Shown here piece after piece: positions 13,528 through 25,540 of a stretch of 64,000 bases of DNA. Below the pieces are notes generated by a model. That model made no database searches. It was given only the letters and a program-made list of their open reading frames with translations, and had not been told where the DNA came from. This DNA is from Marchantia polymorpha subsp. ruderalis (Eukaryota; Streptophyta; Marchantiopsida; Marchantiales; Marchantiaceae): contig AP031354.1 of NCBI GenBank assembly GCA_037833965.1, positions 14,920,001 through 14,984,000 on the forward strand, in the 5' to 3' direction. A program made the translations under genes and the position numbers. How positions within the stretch are numbered: the stretch's first letter is position 1; each line of letters starts with the position of its first letter.

Positions 13528-16286
13528 CCAACAAAGGACAATGTGGAAAACCCATTATTTTTCAACAGCGGAGACTAAGTCCGCGCTGTTAACAATGTCA
13601 AGCCGTGGCTAGATGTCATACGTTCTTCACCACTAGTTGAGAAAAGAAGGTGGGGAGCAATGTACTGGACCGAGAAGCTCCGATCGATCTTGAAAATGGC
13701 ACTGGATCTCACATTGTCTTTGGTTCTTGATGAAATTTGCCCGAGGGCACTCTTTCAGCAGGCACGGACCGTTACGGAAAACTATAGAATTGTTTCTCCA
13801 AAGCCATATAAGCCTCTGGAACATGCTAGTAAGAACAAAATCCAGAGCAATTTTGTACAGTGAGCGAACTTGCGTCAGTAATGTGATGAACAAATGTTGT
13901 ATAGGAGCTCTTCAAGCCAAAGATGCATCAGTTGAGTTGACGGGACTTCAAAGATCCTTCTCTCGATGATTACCATTGCAGGCTGTGTGCCTTGATCAAG
14001 AATAGTTTCTAGTTGAGATCAGTAGTATGGCTTACCTGCGAGAATGACTAGGAGTTGCAATGGTTCCACAAGAAGTTATTGGCTTGTGAATTCCCACACA
14101 AGTCCCTTAAATCTGAATCTGTGTGATTCATACGTCTTCACGGTACGATGAATCCGAACATGCTCAAATCAGGATTGTAGAAAGTACGATAGGTAACTTC
14201 ATTAATTAGAACAGCGATCAGCTCTTGGACAAGCGGTCCATATGACACCAGATTTTCAACTTCAAATTTAAATCTCATCGCTTTCTTTTATGTGTCCACG
14301 ACATGTGTCATTTTATTCATCTCTGTGAGAGAATACTTGCGAGCTATTATGTCCGCAAGGAAAATCTATATGTGGATTACTTGGAGTCACAAAGAACACA
14401 TCGCTACTAAACTGGAGCGAATTCCTCCCAGCTGCGGTATAAGAAGTCCGGTATTACCCAAAGCGTACAAGCGATCAAGTCTTGAGAGAAGAACAAATGG
14501 TTTAGCATCCAGAACCACTTGAGAACGGTTGCAACGTGACCTCTTTGTTACTATAATTGCATTTTCATCATTCTACTTGCAACTGAATGGAAACTACAGA
14601 GACGAAGCACAGAATAATAATCAACTGCTATGTTCCACTAGATTTGATTGAAATCATAACAACTTGACAATCAGGATCTACTGGCTCGGATCCTGAACGA
14701 TAATAGACATCACTTAACTAAGTCTAGCATCAGAAAGTACGTGGACCCTCGACATCTGAAGGTTGGGTACAATGTGGGGCCGCAAACTTTGAGGGAAAGA
14801 GACGGCTAAAGGAAGTTGACAGAGTTCCAAACGCGCCTGAACATCATGTTTTTGAATTCTGACGAGTCTGTCAGACCTGACGGCCTACCGACTCTGCAAT
14901 CTCGTGTAAGCAAAGAGGTATGCTCGAAACTTGTCTTTCAGTGCGAGTGCCTCGTGCAATTGTCTGTCACCTTTGGAGAATAAAGCTGAAGGAAAGAGAA
15001 GTGCAGCTTTGAGATGATCATGTTGTGGAAGATGAGTTGTTCCAGCTCTGGATTTGTGTTGTAACATTCAACCCAAAGGAGGTCTCCCGGCACCCCACCC
15101 GCATTCCCAAATTACGTCATCAAATGGCCGCCAGTTATGTTGGAATATCCATTCTTCGTCTCGTTTCTCTTGCAGTAGTCGATGTCTTCCAAAGGTTAGT
15201 CTTCATGGGTACCTGAAGACCCTTTGATCCCACATTCTAGACCATGTTCTGCGCCGTACCTTCGAAACACTTCAACTGGAGCTAACTCCACAACTTTCGA
15301 GGTCAACAGGAAAAAGGATTACCACAACGAATTTCGTCATGATAACGAGAAAAGGAAGGAATATATGTGATTGAAAGGTCACGGGAATCCATCAGATTAC
15401 TAGGCGCTGGAGAGATGTGAAATAGTCGCTGCATCATGACGTCTTCTTGTCTTCCGGTGTATGCATGTACTTTCAACATTCCAAAAAGGAAATGGACCAC
15501 CTCACTGGCAGGTTCACAACACCCATACGGATGACGTACAATATCAGTCAAATTGGAACTTTAGATTTTGTTTACCTTCCATCGGTACTTATTATGCTCA
15601 GTGAGCCATTCGAGGGTCTCAACTGGGTAACTTCCACCTCCTAACTGCAGAACTCCCACTCTGAACTGAACACGTTGAACACGCGGTTGATCCGTTTTCC
15701 CTTATCCAAGTTCTCCTACGTCCACTACTTAAGAAGGACGCGAAAGTGAAGTAGCATGCGGTATCCCAACATTGGAGTCGCCTACGCCTGTGGGTTTACT
15801 AGCATTGACAGCCGAGATGACGAGGATTGCTCTCATCTGTTAGGATGTGTTACCTCATCTGGTCAGATAAGAACTATGTGAGGTTGCTAACTCGGGACCA
15901 AAAGTTGCGCAGTACGTGGGGTTAGTTATCGACACCATGGACATGTCGATCCATGCATCCATCTAGAGGTTTGATTTAAGTTCATAAAATGTGGCGATGA
16001 CCATCGCCGGGAATATATAGCTACGAAGGCAAGATCTTTTACTGTGATATTAGCTCTTGTTATCTACGATCTTTCATGCTTTAGTAAACAAAGGGCCCGA
16101 AGGAGATGCCCAGAGTTTCCAAATATGTTAGACCAGTTTATAAATTTTAGGCTAAAGCTCAAAGAAAACAACAAACTTGGGGCTTTCACTTTTCAAATTG
16201 TTTAAATGGTATTTTTGGTCGAGTTTCGGTATAGCATAGATTCTAACCGGTTCAAGTGACCAAGATGATATGGAAACCACTGATTC

Positions 16287-16748
16287 TCAACTCTCATCGA
16301 TAAAAAGCATTGATACCATTCCTCTAGAGCAATGTTTCAGCATTCTGGTCACCTTCATTTCAACTTCGTCCACCCTAGAAGTCTCACCGGACCGTGCAAT
16401 CTTGATTGGCTCAAAGTATGACAAGATGCTCTCCCCTTTTGGTTGCTTGCACCACACGGAGCTCTTTCGAACTTCAATCAACTGACTTACAGTGGCTGAA
16501 AACACCACTGACTCACCTTGGCCCATTTGAAATAATGCGACAGTGCGTTGCAGGGCAGGTGGATTAGACAATTGACACTTCACGCTACGCAACTGACTGT
16601 TATTATCGCTTGGTATGCAAATGATATCTAGCAACAACGTCAATCTAACAACAGCATCGATTTGCTTCATCTCGTTGAAAATATTACTAAGATGGTATCT
16701 CAGGCTCTTGAGGATCGAGTTGAAAGCTGCAATTCTCGTGGTGAACAT
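16287..16748 (-). CDS. Uncharacterised ORF of 153 residues
   Basis: An ATG-started minus-strand frame, one of the longer ones in a 7-kb region without recognised genes. Residues about 5-50 look helical (leucine, isoleucine and lysine spaced), and the rest is mixed. An overlapping plus-strand frame (16615-17013) is comparably long, so at most one is likely real. No family was recognised, and no promoter or splice context supports it. It may be a chance frame or an old gene remnant. Confidence 0.18.
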   Translation of the reverse strand: MFTTRIAAFNSILKSLRYHLSNIFNEMKQIDAVVRLTLLLDIICIPSDNNSQLRSVKCQLSNPPALQRTVALFQMGQGESVVFSATVSQLIEVRKSSVWCKQPKGESILSYFEPIKIARSGETSRVDEVEMKVTRMLKHCSRGMVSMLFIDES

Positions 16749-19700
16749 GACCAGGATATCTATAATTTCCTATCTTAGTTTCTATTCTACATACATCTTT
16801 CGGGTTGAAGTCGTGTTCATCTCATATGTGTGTGTCAACCAGAAGACCGTGGATTCCACACACTGGCTGATCGGTGCTAATCTGAAGAGGTTCAATTCAA
16901 GAGAAGAAGAGGTGCAAGTAGAACGGCAACGAGAGAGAACTAGTTTGAAAGGATCTTTACTTTCAGACGGGGTTTTGCTTGAAAACAAGATTATTTTGGA
17001 CTCCAAGGTCTGAACGAAGAACCCAGTACTAAAGCCTCCCACCTGACCGGCACTAAGCCCCAGTAGTTATAACTCAAAAGTGCGTCTGCTTTGGGCAGAC
17101 CGTCGTCATCTCTTTCTCATATTATCACACAATGAATATCAGTTTCGTCGTCATTGTCTCACAGTGCACAAGATGCGTACAGCTTGACGTTTTCGTGATT
17201 GAGAGGGATGCGCTCCATCCAGATGTTGACCTTTCAGCGTGTGCCCAGACAGGGAACATCCCGCACACAGTGCTTGGAGATGGCTAGTTCTACGTCCAAC
17301 GAAGAGAGGGAGAGATCTGATTATGGTATACTTTCTATTTGTCAAGATTTTGGGAGTGACTAATGATGCCTTGTGTCACTAGAGTTTCAATGACCCTCTT
17401 CCATCTGCCAAATCTACTCCCAAGGACAGATCTGGTTCCCTCACAATGCCTTGCACCTAAAGCGATCAAACTTTAGCTCGTCTATCTTACCACACAGCAT
17501 CCTTGAGTGTTTGGGGATCCCATTGATTTGACATATGGTATACTTGCGTTCCCACTTGAGTTTAACCATATCCGCATGAACAGATGAACGCCAATCAATA
17601 CAAGCTATCTTTCAGCCACCAGAAGCGTTTTCTTCTCAATAGGCTTCTAGAACAATTGTATTCTTCCTCAGATTTTCTGTTAGCAATGTCGCCCATCACT
17701 TGGTTCCACAAGACAGTCTGTTCTCAGGATACTACATATATAAGCAGTGTAATCTAATCACATTTTCAATATTCTATCAGAAGAAAGAATGTGCATGTTG
17801 AAAGATGAGGAAGATTTCACCACGAAGCATCAGTTTGGGAATACAAATAAACGAGAATGGAGAAAATACAGCATACGTCCACAAAGAAACAGATGTAACC
17901 TTTCTACATTGTTTCCACACATGCGTTTCATCCGCAAAGATTCTTGTCCAGCTTTCTTTGCTCTAAATTCCTCATATGTTCATGTCAGGAATGTCGATCG
18001 CAGAAACGCTATTCTGCCGCCTTGAAGAGCCTACACGAGCTTCAAGATCAAACAAGTTTTTCATTGTCTTGTCTATTGACAGGATAATGTTTATTTGAAT
18101 CTCCTCAGTGCAAGCTCGATTTGGTAAATTTGAAAATCTGTCCTGATTGTTTGTAGACCATACAGAGGAACATGGGAAAGAGTAACAGAAAAGTTCTGAA
18201 AGGATTTCTGAGCAGTAGATAGAAACTCAGATTTTGAGATCTACTAAGAACCTGCTCGGTTTCTGTTTCGATCTACTCCAATGATGATATCACTACCTCT
18301 TCACTAAGTGAATTCGAAGATCTTCCAAGTCATGAGAGGTTTTACAGGATTGTTCTATTACTCAGGCGCATCTATGTTCCATGCAATAGAAAAGTCAAAA
18401 CAGCTGTCATTACCCCAGAGCCTTGAGAAGAAAAGTAGGCACTTGCACTCTGAGGCCAAGATTAGGCAACTATTTGGGCACCGACAAGATTCAACGAGAT
18501 AACAAACCTTCCTAATGTTGCTGATTGTCCAGTTACGCCGGAACTATACGATGACCGCATGCCCAGGAAATAACACGACAATTGTCCTGTCTAAATTAAG
18601 CCGCCTGAACAACTATAAGATGTTCAAAGGCAGAGACCTCATGCCAGAGATCCGCGACCGAAACTCATTTTGATATTTTGTTGCTCAACTAGTAACCTTC
18701 CAGCGATATTTTACCCACACGGCTTCAGCCCGTCTTAGCGTTCATGAGTCCACGTGTTCATGAGTTCAACTACCTCGAAAGAGCTCTGAAATCTCAGGTA
18801 TGAAAATCCGGTCGTAAGAGGCGGCAATGGACATAGTTTTGTCCTTTGTTCTTAATGGACGGCCCCCTTCGAAGTTGGATGCAGGGGTCAATCACACAAA
18901 CAAATTCATGTTCTTGCACAACCTCAAGTGATGTTTCAGGAATTGCAAGTAGGCTGGGGACAATGTTGTAAGAACAAATTTGAGGCCCATGCCGCCGTGC
19001 ATGACATATGGCTTCACTGCACGACAATGTTCGAGAAGCTGAAAGCACAGACAGTGAGGTTCAGTTGACACTTGCAAGCGACTAACGTATGCCATCTGTA
19101 CACATCGGAGTATCAAGGGGAATGACACTGGACTTCACTGAGTGTCAAACTTGAGGATAAAAGAACAAGGTACTTTTGTCTTTGGCAGTTTTGGACTTTT
19201 TACGAAGCTAAAAACAGCATGTCCCACTAGCATGCACATGCTATATTCTGCCACGTCCTAAAAGCTTGAAATGCAGACGGTGGTTTTTAAAATTTTATAC
19301 AAAAAGAAGATATGATGATTTGTATGTGATTTGATTCACTTCAGACAAGCTCAAAAAAAATTGAAATACTTGACATTGATATAAACTGCCATGGCTCTGA
19401 AAAACTGCAGTTGGAGATTATGTGACTTTACAACTGTCCCACAATTGCCTACAATGTGATGGGAAGCTCACCAGAAAAGAGAGCAAAACATGTTAATGGA
19501 GCAATACCTTAGAATGCTGAAGTAACTCTATCTGAAACCTCTACAGAATACCTACTATCGTTTAATTTAGGTTTGCAATCAAATAGGTTCCCTCTTAGGT
19601 GGTTATGCTGTACTAAGTTTCTCTACTCTCTAAGAGTATAGACTAACAAAAGCTCTCGTGGTAAGCCTACAAATTTCTCCCGATGGATCTGTCAATGTGT

Positions 19701-20463
19701 AAGAGTGCACTATTTATATGTGTTGCTTGCAGCGGCATGACCGACGATTCTTGAAGATAGTCAAACATAAATATCAAAACAGTTCAAAAATAAGTTAGAT
19801 CATAAATAATCGTTACTACTAGTAGTCCTTATCTTTTGTATTACTCTATTATGTTTATATTACTACCGTATGAAAAAATTACTTTTTGCTCCTTGTGGAA
19901 TCTTGAGGAGCACAGGGTCAAATTACAGTATGGTGTTGGAATGCATCCATTGATGGAATGAAATCAACACGTCAGTAGAATAGAAGAGTAGAGATCTCGT
20001 TACTGCCATTAATTGCTTTCCCTATCTAGGTCTAAACACCGCTTTGGGCGGCACCCTCTATAAGTGTTCTCCTCATATAAACATCCTGAACATGTATGGT
20101 GAGTGAAGGACTCTTGGAAGTAGAAAATTTGAAAGCTAAGACCATGTCAAACTCGGTTTAGAAGCCTATCGAGTGGATGGGTTACAGTCTCGGCCAAAGA
20201 ATAACAAAGTAAAGAAATAGTGTATAAATAAACTATTTCCTTCAATACCTTGAAAAATAAGCAGAAAAAGCAGATTTCATGCGTGTTTGTCATCGAGGTC
20301 TCTAGCTAAGGTGTTAAAGGGAGCCAAATCAATATCTAATCCGACTGAAAACACTTTCATACCTAACCAATTGCTGTGGGAAGGGACGGAAGAGTAATTT
20401 TTGGAAAAAGACTGGCTGTGATCTCTGAGAGGATCATGATTGTTTGCGCATGCGATGCTCGTC

Positions 20464-20570
20464 CATGCGACTAAGTGTCTCGCGAGAGGCACTCCAACAA
20501 TGAGTAAACAGTTTTTCCCACCAGATTCCTTTCTAAAATATGTGGAGGGCACTCCTACGATGAATATATC
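20464..20570. repeat. Pair of diverged short direct repeats
   Basis: GGCACTCCAACAATGAGTA (near 20487) and GGCACTCCTACGATGAATA (near 20548) match at 16 of 19 positions. They lie in the same orientation about 60 bases apart. No larger unit was recognised. Confidence 0.45.
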
Positions 20571-20753
20571 TCCACACCCATGCAGGTGGTATGAAATCCA
20601 CTTCACCATCAACTCAACCATTCAACTGGCTCACTCACTCATTATATGTTCTTTGATCAAAAGCGTATGTGTCTGAACTTGTGCCACAGTGTTGGTAGAA
20701 TTTGAGATGAGGAGGTTGAGGGTAGGGTGGTGAATGGGATGGAAACGCCATGG

Positions 20754-20815
20754 AGGTTCACCTTGGCAAACTCTTCAGACATGAAGATGTCTGAAGATTT
20801 TGCCAAGGTGAACCT
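20754..20815. repeat. Near-perfect 29-bp hairpin with 4-base loop
   Basis: The arms at 20754-20782 and 20787-20815 are reverse complements with a single mismatch, around a GAAG loop. Weaker pairing may extend outward (GGGTAGGGT upstream against ACCCTACC downstream). A second small palindrome, GAGTCA-tga-TGACTC, follows at about 20835-20850. It could be a small-RNA precursor or a MITE-like fold-back remnant. None of the conserved plant miRNA sequences that I remember match the arms. Confidence 0.75.
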
Positions 20816-21810
20816 GTCAGACCCTACCAGACATGAGTCATGATGACTCCAATTCCAATGAACCTAAGGTGGCCAGATTCGGCCTCTAAATGATCGCCCC
20901 GCCACAGCTAGCTCTCGGTCCCACCTTTATGAGACTGCAAGAAATTGTCATCTCGCAGTCACAACATGAGGAAATAAAAGGAAGTGCCTCTGACGAGTTC
21001 GCACATGCAAACTCGTCAATGTACATTGACACTTGAACAATTCAGGTTTAAAAGAGGCGTGGTCACATGCATCGCTCTGCATGCGTTCGCATCACCCCTC
21101 ACTAGATTTCCATGTTCAAACCCGCACATAGGATTCAGAATGGAGAGTGGTTTGTCGTTGATCTGAGCTTCGACAGGAGTACAGTCGTGAATTCACAGGC
21201 TGAAAGAGGTCCGGGTCCGGGATTGGAATGCTATAAAACAACCGTGAAACACACAAACTCTAGGCAACAAGTCTCGAAGTCCCTCTTGGCCATCTACATC
21301 CACTAAACCGGAAATTTCACTCACACAGCACTCAACTCAGCTCCATCCCACTCCTCGTACAAATTTGGCACCACCTCCCGAGGCCAGGCGGAGTTTTGCT
21401 CTGCCGATTACTGCCGCATCCCTCTCCTCTGAAAAAAACGAAACTCCAATACATGACCGAGTCGACGAACACTTGACATTGCACAAAATCGACGACCGTA
21501 ATTTCCTGTGTAGTCCTGCAATGAGATGGAGTCTGCCTCTCAAGCTCTCTAGAATCAAAACAGCTCGCGTGATATAGAAACCAAGTCCGAGATCCAATCC
21601 AGCGTAAAGCCTGCAGAGAGTCAGTCTCTGAGAAGCCAGAAGTGCTCCAAGTTTCTATGGCAACTTTTCTGATTCCCATGGTGTGCATCGAGAGTCATCT
21701 ACTCTGTGAAAGGCATCGGTAGGATGGACACTGAATGAGTTCATAATGCAAAACCGGATCGTTGAGCGCCGTACATTCACTTCACGCCTGCTGGTCAAAC
21801 GCGACAGTAC

Positions 21811-21906
21811 CTGAATATATTATTCAGCTTCTGAAATGTGGGAGAAAAAGTGGATTATTCACAATAATTCACTTTTTCTCTCACAAGCTCGAGATTATTC
21901 GAGCTT
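21811..21906. repeat. Three hairpins in a row
   Basis: CTGAATA-tat-TATTCAG (21811-21827) is followed by a 22-bp pair with two mismatches around a CAC loop (arms 21838-21859 and 21863-21884), then AAGCTCGA-gattat-TCGAGCTT (21885-21906). The second and third are directly abutting. Confidence 0.75.
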
Positions 21907-22471
21907 TAACTCGGCAGAAGCTTGTACGAGTTATTGCAGTTTGACCCCGTTGAGAATGTACATTGCGGCACATAACAACAGCTGACAAATTTGAAAATCA
22001 ATAACACCAAATAAAGGGACACCCTTTTGAATATTCCTGCTGTTCTCGAGGAAAAGCTTTCAGTTGCGCAGATATGCAGATGCGAATCGCACAATCGAAT
22101 TGTCTGAAGGTACCAAGTGAGTAGTACCAAAATCAACATCAATCGATTCCGATATCCCTTTTCAGCCCAAAGAGAAAAAGACGCAATAAGTGCCCCTGCT
22201 TCCTTACACAACCTTATTCTTGACGGACGGTTGTGATGGAATTCCTTCCACGGTGATTGGTTGCTCCAAAAGAGGCTTCCAAGCTTTGAGATTCTACGTC
22301 TGTAAAGAACTCGTAAAGTAAAGTGAGATGCTCCTACGCTACTAAGGCCAGTCTAGACAAATGGGTTTGAGCACGTATCGGAGGTTAGATATTTCATTAT
22401 ATTACTCTTTCAGCTAGTTAGTCTGGTCCTTGTGAGAATAGGTTTATACTAGTATTCTGTGTGAGTGTGTG

Positions 22472-22514
22472 TCGCAACTGTGTACCATTTGTGTACTATG
22501 GTACACAATTGCGA
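22472..22514. repeat. 17-bp hairpin
   Basis: Arms 22472-22488 and 22498-22514 pair with one mismatch around a 9-base loop; the core is TGTGTACCAT / ATGGTACACA. Confidence 0.75.
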
Positions 22515-22616
22515 GGTAAGCAGAGGAGAGCAATTTCAACAGACATAGCTGGATATCCCAGGTCTACTACTAGAAGGTTGCTTAAACATGTGTGGGTAAA
22601 TTTCAGTCAAATGCTT

Positions 22617-22648
22617 CGACTATTGGCTTTTTCTAAAGCAAATAGTCG
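22617..22648. repeat. 14-bp hairpin
   Basis: CGACTATTGGCTTT (22617-22630) and AAAGCAAATAGTCG (22635-22648) pair with one mismatch around a TTCT loop. Confidence 0.7.
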
Positions 22649-22719
22649 AGGAGAAAAGAAATTGTTCTATTTCGGCATCTTCTTTTCGCTCTCTACAATA
22701 GACCGTCTTTTTCTTCAAT

Positions 22720-24258
22720 AGCATTGCCAAAGTCAACAGACCTTGACTTTATTGGCATACCAAAGTTTGCAACAAATTTATTCCAAATATTAAGTAGGTG
22801 ATTATATTCTAGTCTGCGATTCCAGAGGCATCAAATTCCTTAGGATTGTGGTAATGGTTTTTTTTTTCCAGTACATGCTGTAAAATCAAGAGCAAGCGTG
22901 TGGCCCTTGGACCTGTTGAACTGAAACCCGATTAATCACGGCGAACTATCCAAGCAATCTGTATGCTCTAGGGCGGGGCGAAAAATGCTCTGCCTCATAT
23001 TTGTAACAAGTGAGCATGAAACACGTGAAGCTCTTGCTGTCGAAGAGGTCACAGCTGGCAAGTATAGTACTGGATTGAACGAAGTGCGTGGTGGAAGTCC
23101 GAAGGGCAGCGCATCACACTCTTGCAAACTCCCGAATTGTCATCCTCTTCACTTCACCGAGGAACAAATCACAAAAACAAAAGGGATGGGAAGACCAGTC
23201 AAGTCAAGCTGGCAAGATGGGGCTAGCCCAGAATAGCATCGCAAGAAGAAATGTGTCACATCAAACCTAAAATATCCCTCTACGGTATTTCCTCTTCGAT
23301 TGTCAAGCTACTTAAATCATGGCAATCACTGGAACCCGGGCCCACAGGAGTCGCAGAAGTTGTCGCCAATAAGATGAGCACTCGGCGGATGTGAAGCAGG
23401 ACCAGAGCAGCCGGCATCTTTCGGCCCGTTCCAGTCCGAAGAATACTGAAATTAGCTCGAACAAGCTTCGAACGCACATCAAAGTGGCTTCACTCGATGA
23501 ATCCTAGTTTGCGCTATGCGGGAGCGGAGGTCGCCGAGCTTGCGGTGCGTGGTGAGCTACGCACAAGCGGCCAATATTGGAAGCCAGGTAAGCGACGTCA
23601 AACCGGAAATACAAAATACATTGAACGCACTCTATTCAGTAACTTCTAATACTCCGACGAGTGATATAGCGAAAAGCAATAGCGGGACCTCATCGTACTG
23701 AAAGTGGCTGGTGACATTCATATATTCATTTGTTGACATTGTCTTCTCCATAATCCTTAAAAATTGAGGGTAATTCTTACTTTTCATCCATGTTGTCTCA
23801 TCAACTGTCCTTTGTGTGTGTATTGGGTCTATCAGACAGCAACCAGTTGCTCCATGTCTAAAGTTTGCCTCAGGACCAAGTGCTGTCAAGCAGTATGCTA
23901 TTTGGCTGGTTTAGACCCCGTCAAGGTTGAGGAACGTGTCCATACCTGGTTCGATTACCAAACATCGTCAGCCTTCTCATCAATAAGGACAGACTTGGGG
24001 CTCACAACAAGCCAATGGCAAGAGCACATCTGCACTTTCCCACTCCTGGAAAAAAATCTTGTCTCCGCTTCTCCAGCTCTCACCACTCCACGAGTGCACT
24101 CGAACACAGTGCATGCATGCGTACATCAATCGAACCTAATTTTCTCTTCTCATGGCATTTGCCTGAAATGAATCGGCTCAAATTTCACAGGAACGAGTTC
24201 AATCACGCTGTTGCCTGCAGGCCACGATGTAAGTACGTGCTGTTATGCTCTCGGGGTG
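22720..24258. other. Intergenic DNA, no gene recognised
   Basis: There is no convincing gene. A short ATG frame at 23516 reaches a good donor-like CAG|GTAAGC near 23588 and could be a first exon, but no downstream exon was found. Confidence 0.45.
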
Positions 24259-24263
24259 GTGGT

Positions 24264-24282
24264 GGGGGGGGGGGGGGGGGGG
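24264..24282 (+). repeat. 19-base guanine tract
   Basis: An uninterrupted run of 19 G preceded by GGGGTGGTGGT. It is capable of G-quadruplex formation on this strand. The exact length may be uncertain because such runs are hard to sequence. Confidence 0.85.
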
Positions 24283-24480
24283 AGCAACTTAGATTTTCAC
24301 TTGCCCCAGACTAACCTGCATTTCCAATGGTTTTTTGAAATGACAGTTCTTTCCTCGGCACTACCTTCCTGCATCGTGCACAGCTGCTGCTGCCATACCA
24401 TTGACTCCACGACTACGTCCTGCCCTCCACCACCAGCTCATGAAACACACCCCCGGCACCTCACCTCATCTCATCTCACT

Positions 24481-24743
24481 TAGGCTTGGCCGCGGTCCGT
24501 ACTGGCGGTTAACCGGTTAACTATCGGTCCCGTGTAACCGGTCTTAATTTTCTATGGACTGGTTAACCGGTCCCATAGAAAATTCGTCACGCTAATGTAA
24601 TATAGTTAATAGGCTTGGTCACGTTTCTGACCGGCGGTTAACCGTCGGTCCCGTTAAACCGGTCCCAATTTTCTCTAGGACCGGTTAACCGGTCCACTTT
24701 TTTTTGAACCGGCTAACCGTTAACCGGACCGTGGCCAAGCCTG
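24481..24743. mobile_element. hAT-like MITE with internal half-copies
   Basis: A 263-base non-coding element. Its ends are inverted repeats: AGGCTTGGCCGCGGTCCG at 24482-24499 against CGGACCGTGGCCAAGCCT at 24725-24742, with one mismatch in 18. The flanking octamers ATCTCACT (24473-24480) and ATCTTACA (24744-24751) agree at six of eight bases, as expected for an aged 8-bp hAT target duplication. The interior is full of GGTTAACC/ACCGGTT motifs and a 37-base near-palindrome around 24549-24585. A second TAGGCTTGG start occurs at 24610, and the sequence after it repeats the layout of the first half, so the element is two diverged half-units in tandem. It has no transposase and is non-autonomous. 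The superfamily is inferred from the duplication length and TAGG...CCTG ends. Confidence 0.7.
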
Positions 24744-24751
24744 ATCTTACA

Positions 24752-25540
24752 CCCCTCTCATGCCACCGAGATTCAAATTGCTGCTGTACGGTGGTACTTT
24801 GGCTGAGGAAGGACAGGGCCGGACAAAGCCTCCAGGACTCCATTTATAGAGCGGGTCTATACATCTCGGAAACAGGGGGGAGGTACAGAGTCCCGCGAGC
24901 ATCAAAGAATCTCGCAACGCATCGTGAGATGCGCAGCATCGGAACGAGAAGCTGCTGATGCTGCCGGAGTCCCGACCGAGGACGACTAATTGGTCAGGAA
25001 CTTTGGATCGTCCGTTGCTCGCCACGTGGCGGCTTCGCGAACGACGGCCCGAGCTCTTTAAATACAGGGTGGAATCAAATCCCCGGGGAGCAAGGTTGCT
25101 ATGAATCACCGGCTCGAAGTCGGTGACCCACTTCACGATGGTCGAATATGATAGACGCCATACGGTACACTGGAGCTCAAGGTCCGGTAACTCCGGCTGA
25201 GTTGCGAATCATTGCAGGTAAAACGTGATGGGCTGCAATCTACAGGGTCCACCTTGCCTGCACGAATGCATGTTTGTCTTCCTTGGTTTTCAGATTTCTG
25301 GGCTTCGTTCATCTCAACTACACAACTACTTGTTTTGCCAACATTCGACTCTCTGCCATACAAATTCATTCCTTGCGACCAAAACATAAACGTTGTGCCG
25401 TATCTTCTGGGTCATGTGATAACCGAACCTTGTCTGACTGCGAATCGTTTGGACCAACCGCCTCTGATTTTATAATTTCTATCATTTCCAAGTTTTAAAC
25501 AAATCCAGGTGAAATTCTGGGAAGACTAATTGTTAGAGAC
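24752..25540. other. Intergenic DNA, no gene recognised
   Basis: Moderately GC-rich DNA with short overlapping frames on both strands. Nothing was recognised. Confidence 0.5.

Larger units (their letters stand above)
13528..20700. other. Long intergenic stretch, no gene recognised
   Basis: About 7 kb of average-composition DNA. Short open frames overlap on both strands without family similarity or convincing splice sites. The longest is the minus-strand ORF at 16287-16748, listed separately. No terminal repeats or transposon protein motifs were seen. Confidence 0.5.

Noticed and set aside
23938-23960. tRNA B-box-like GGTTCGATTACC
   Set aside because: No pairing T-stem, acceptor stem or A box could be placed around it.
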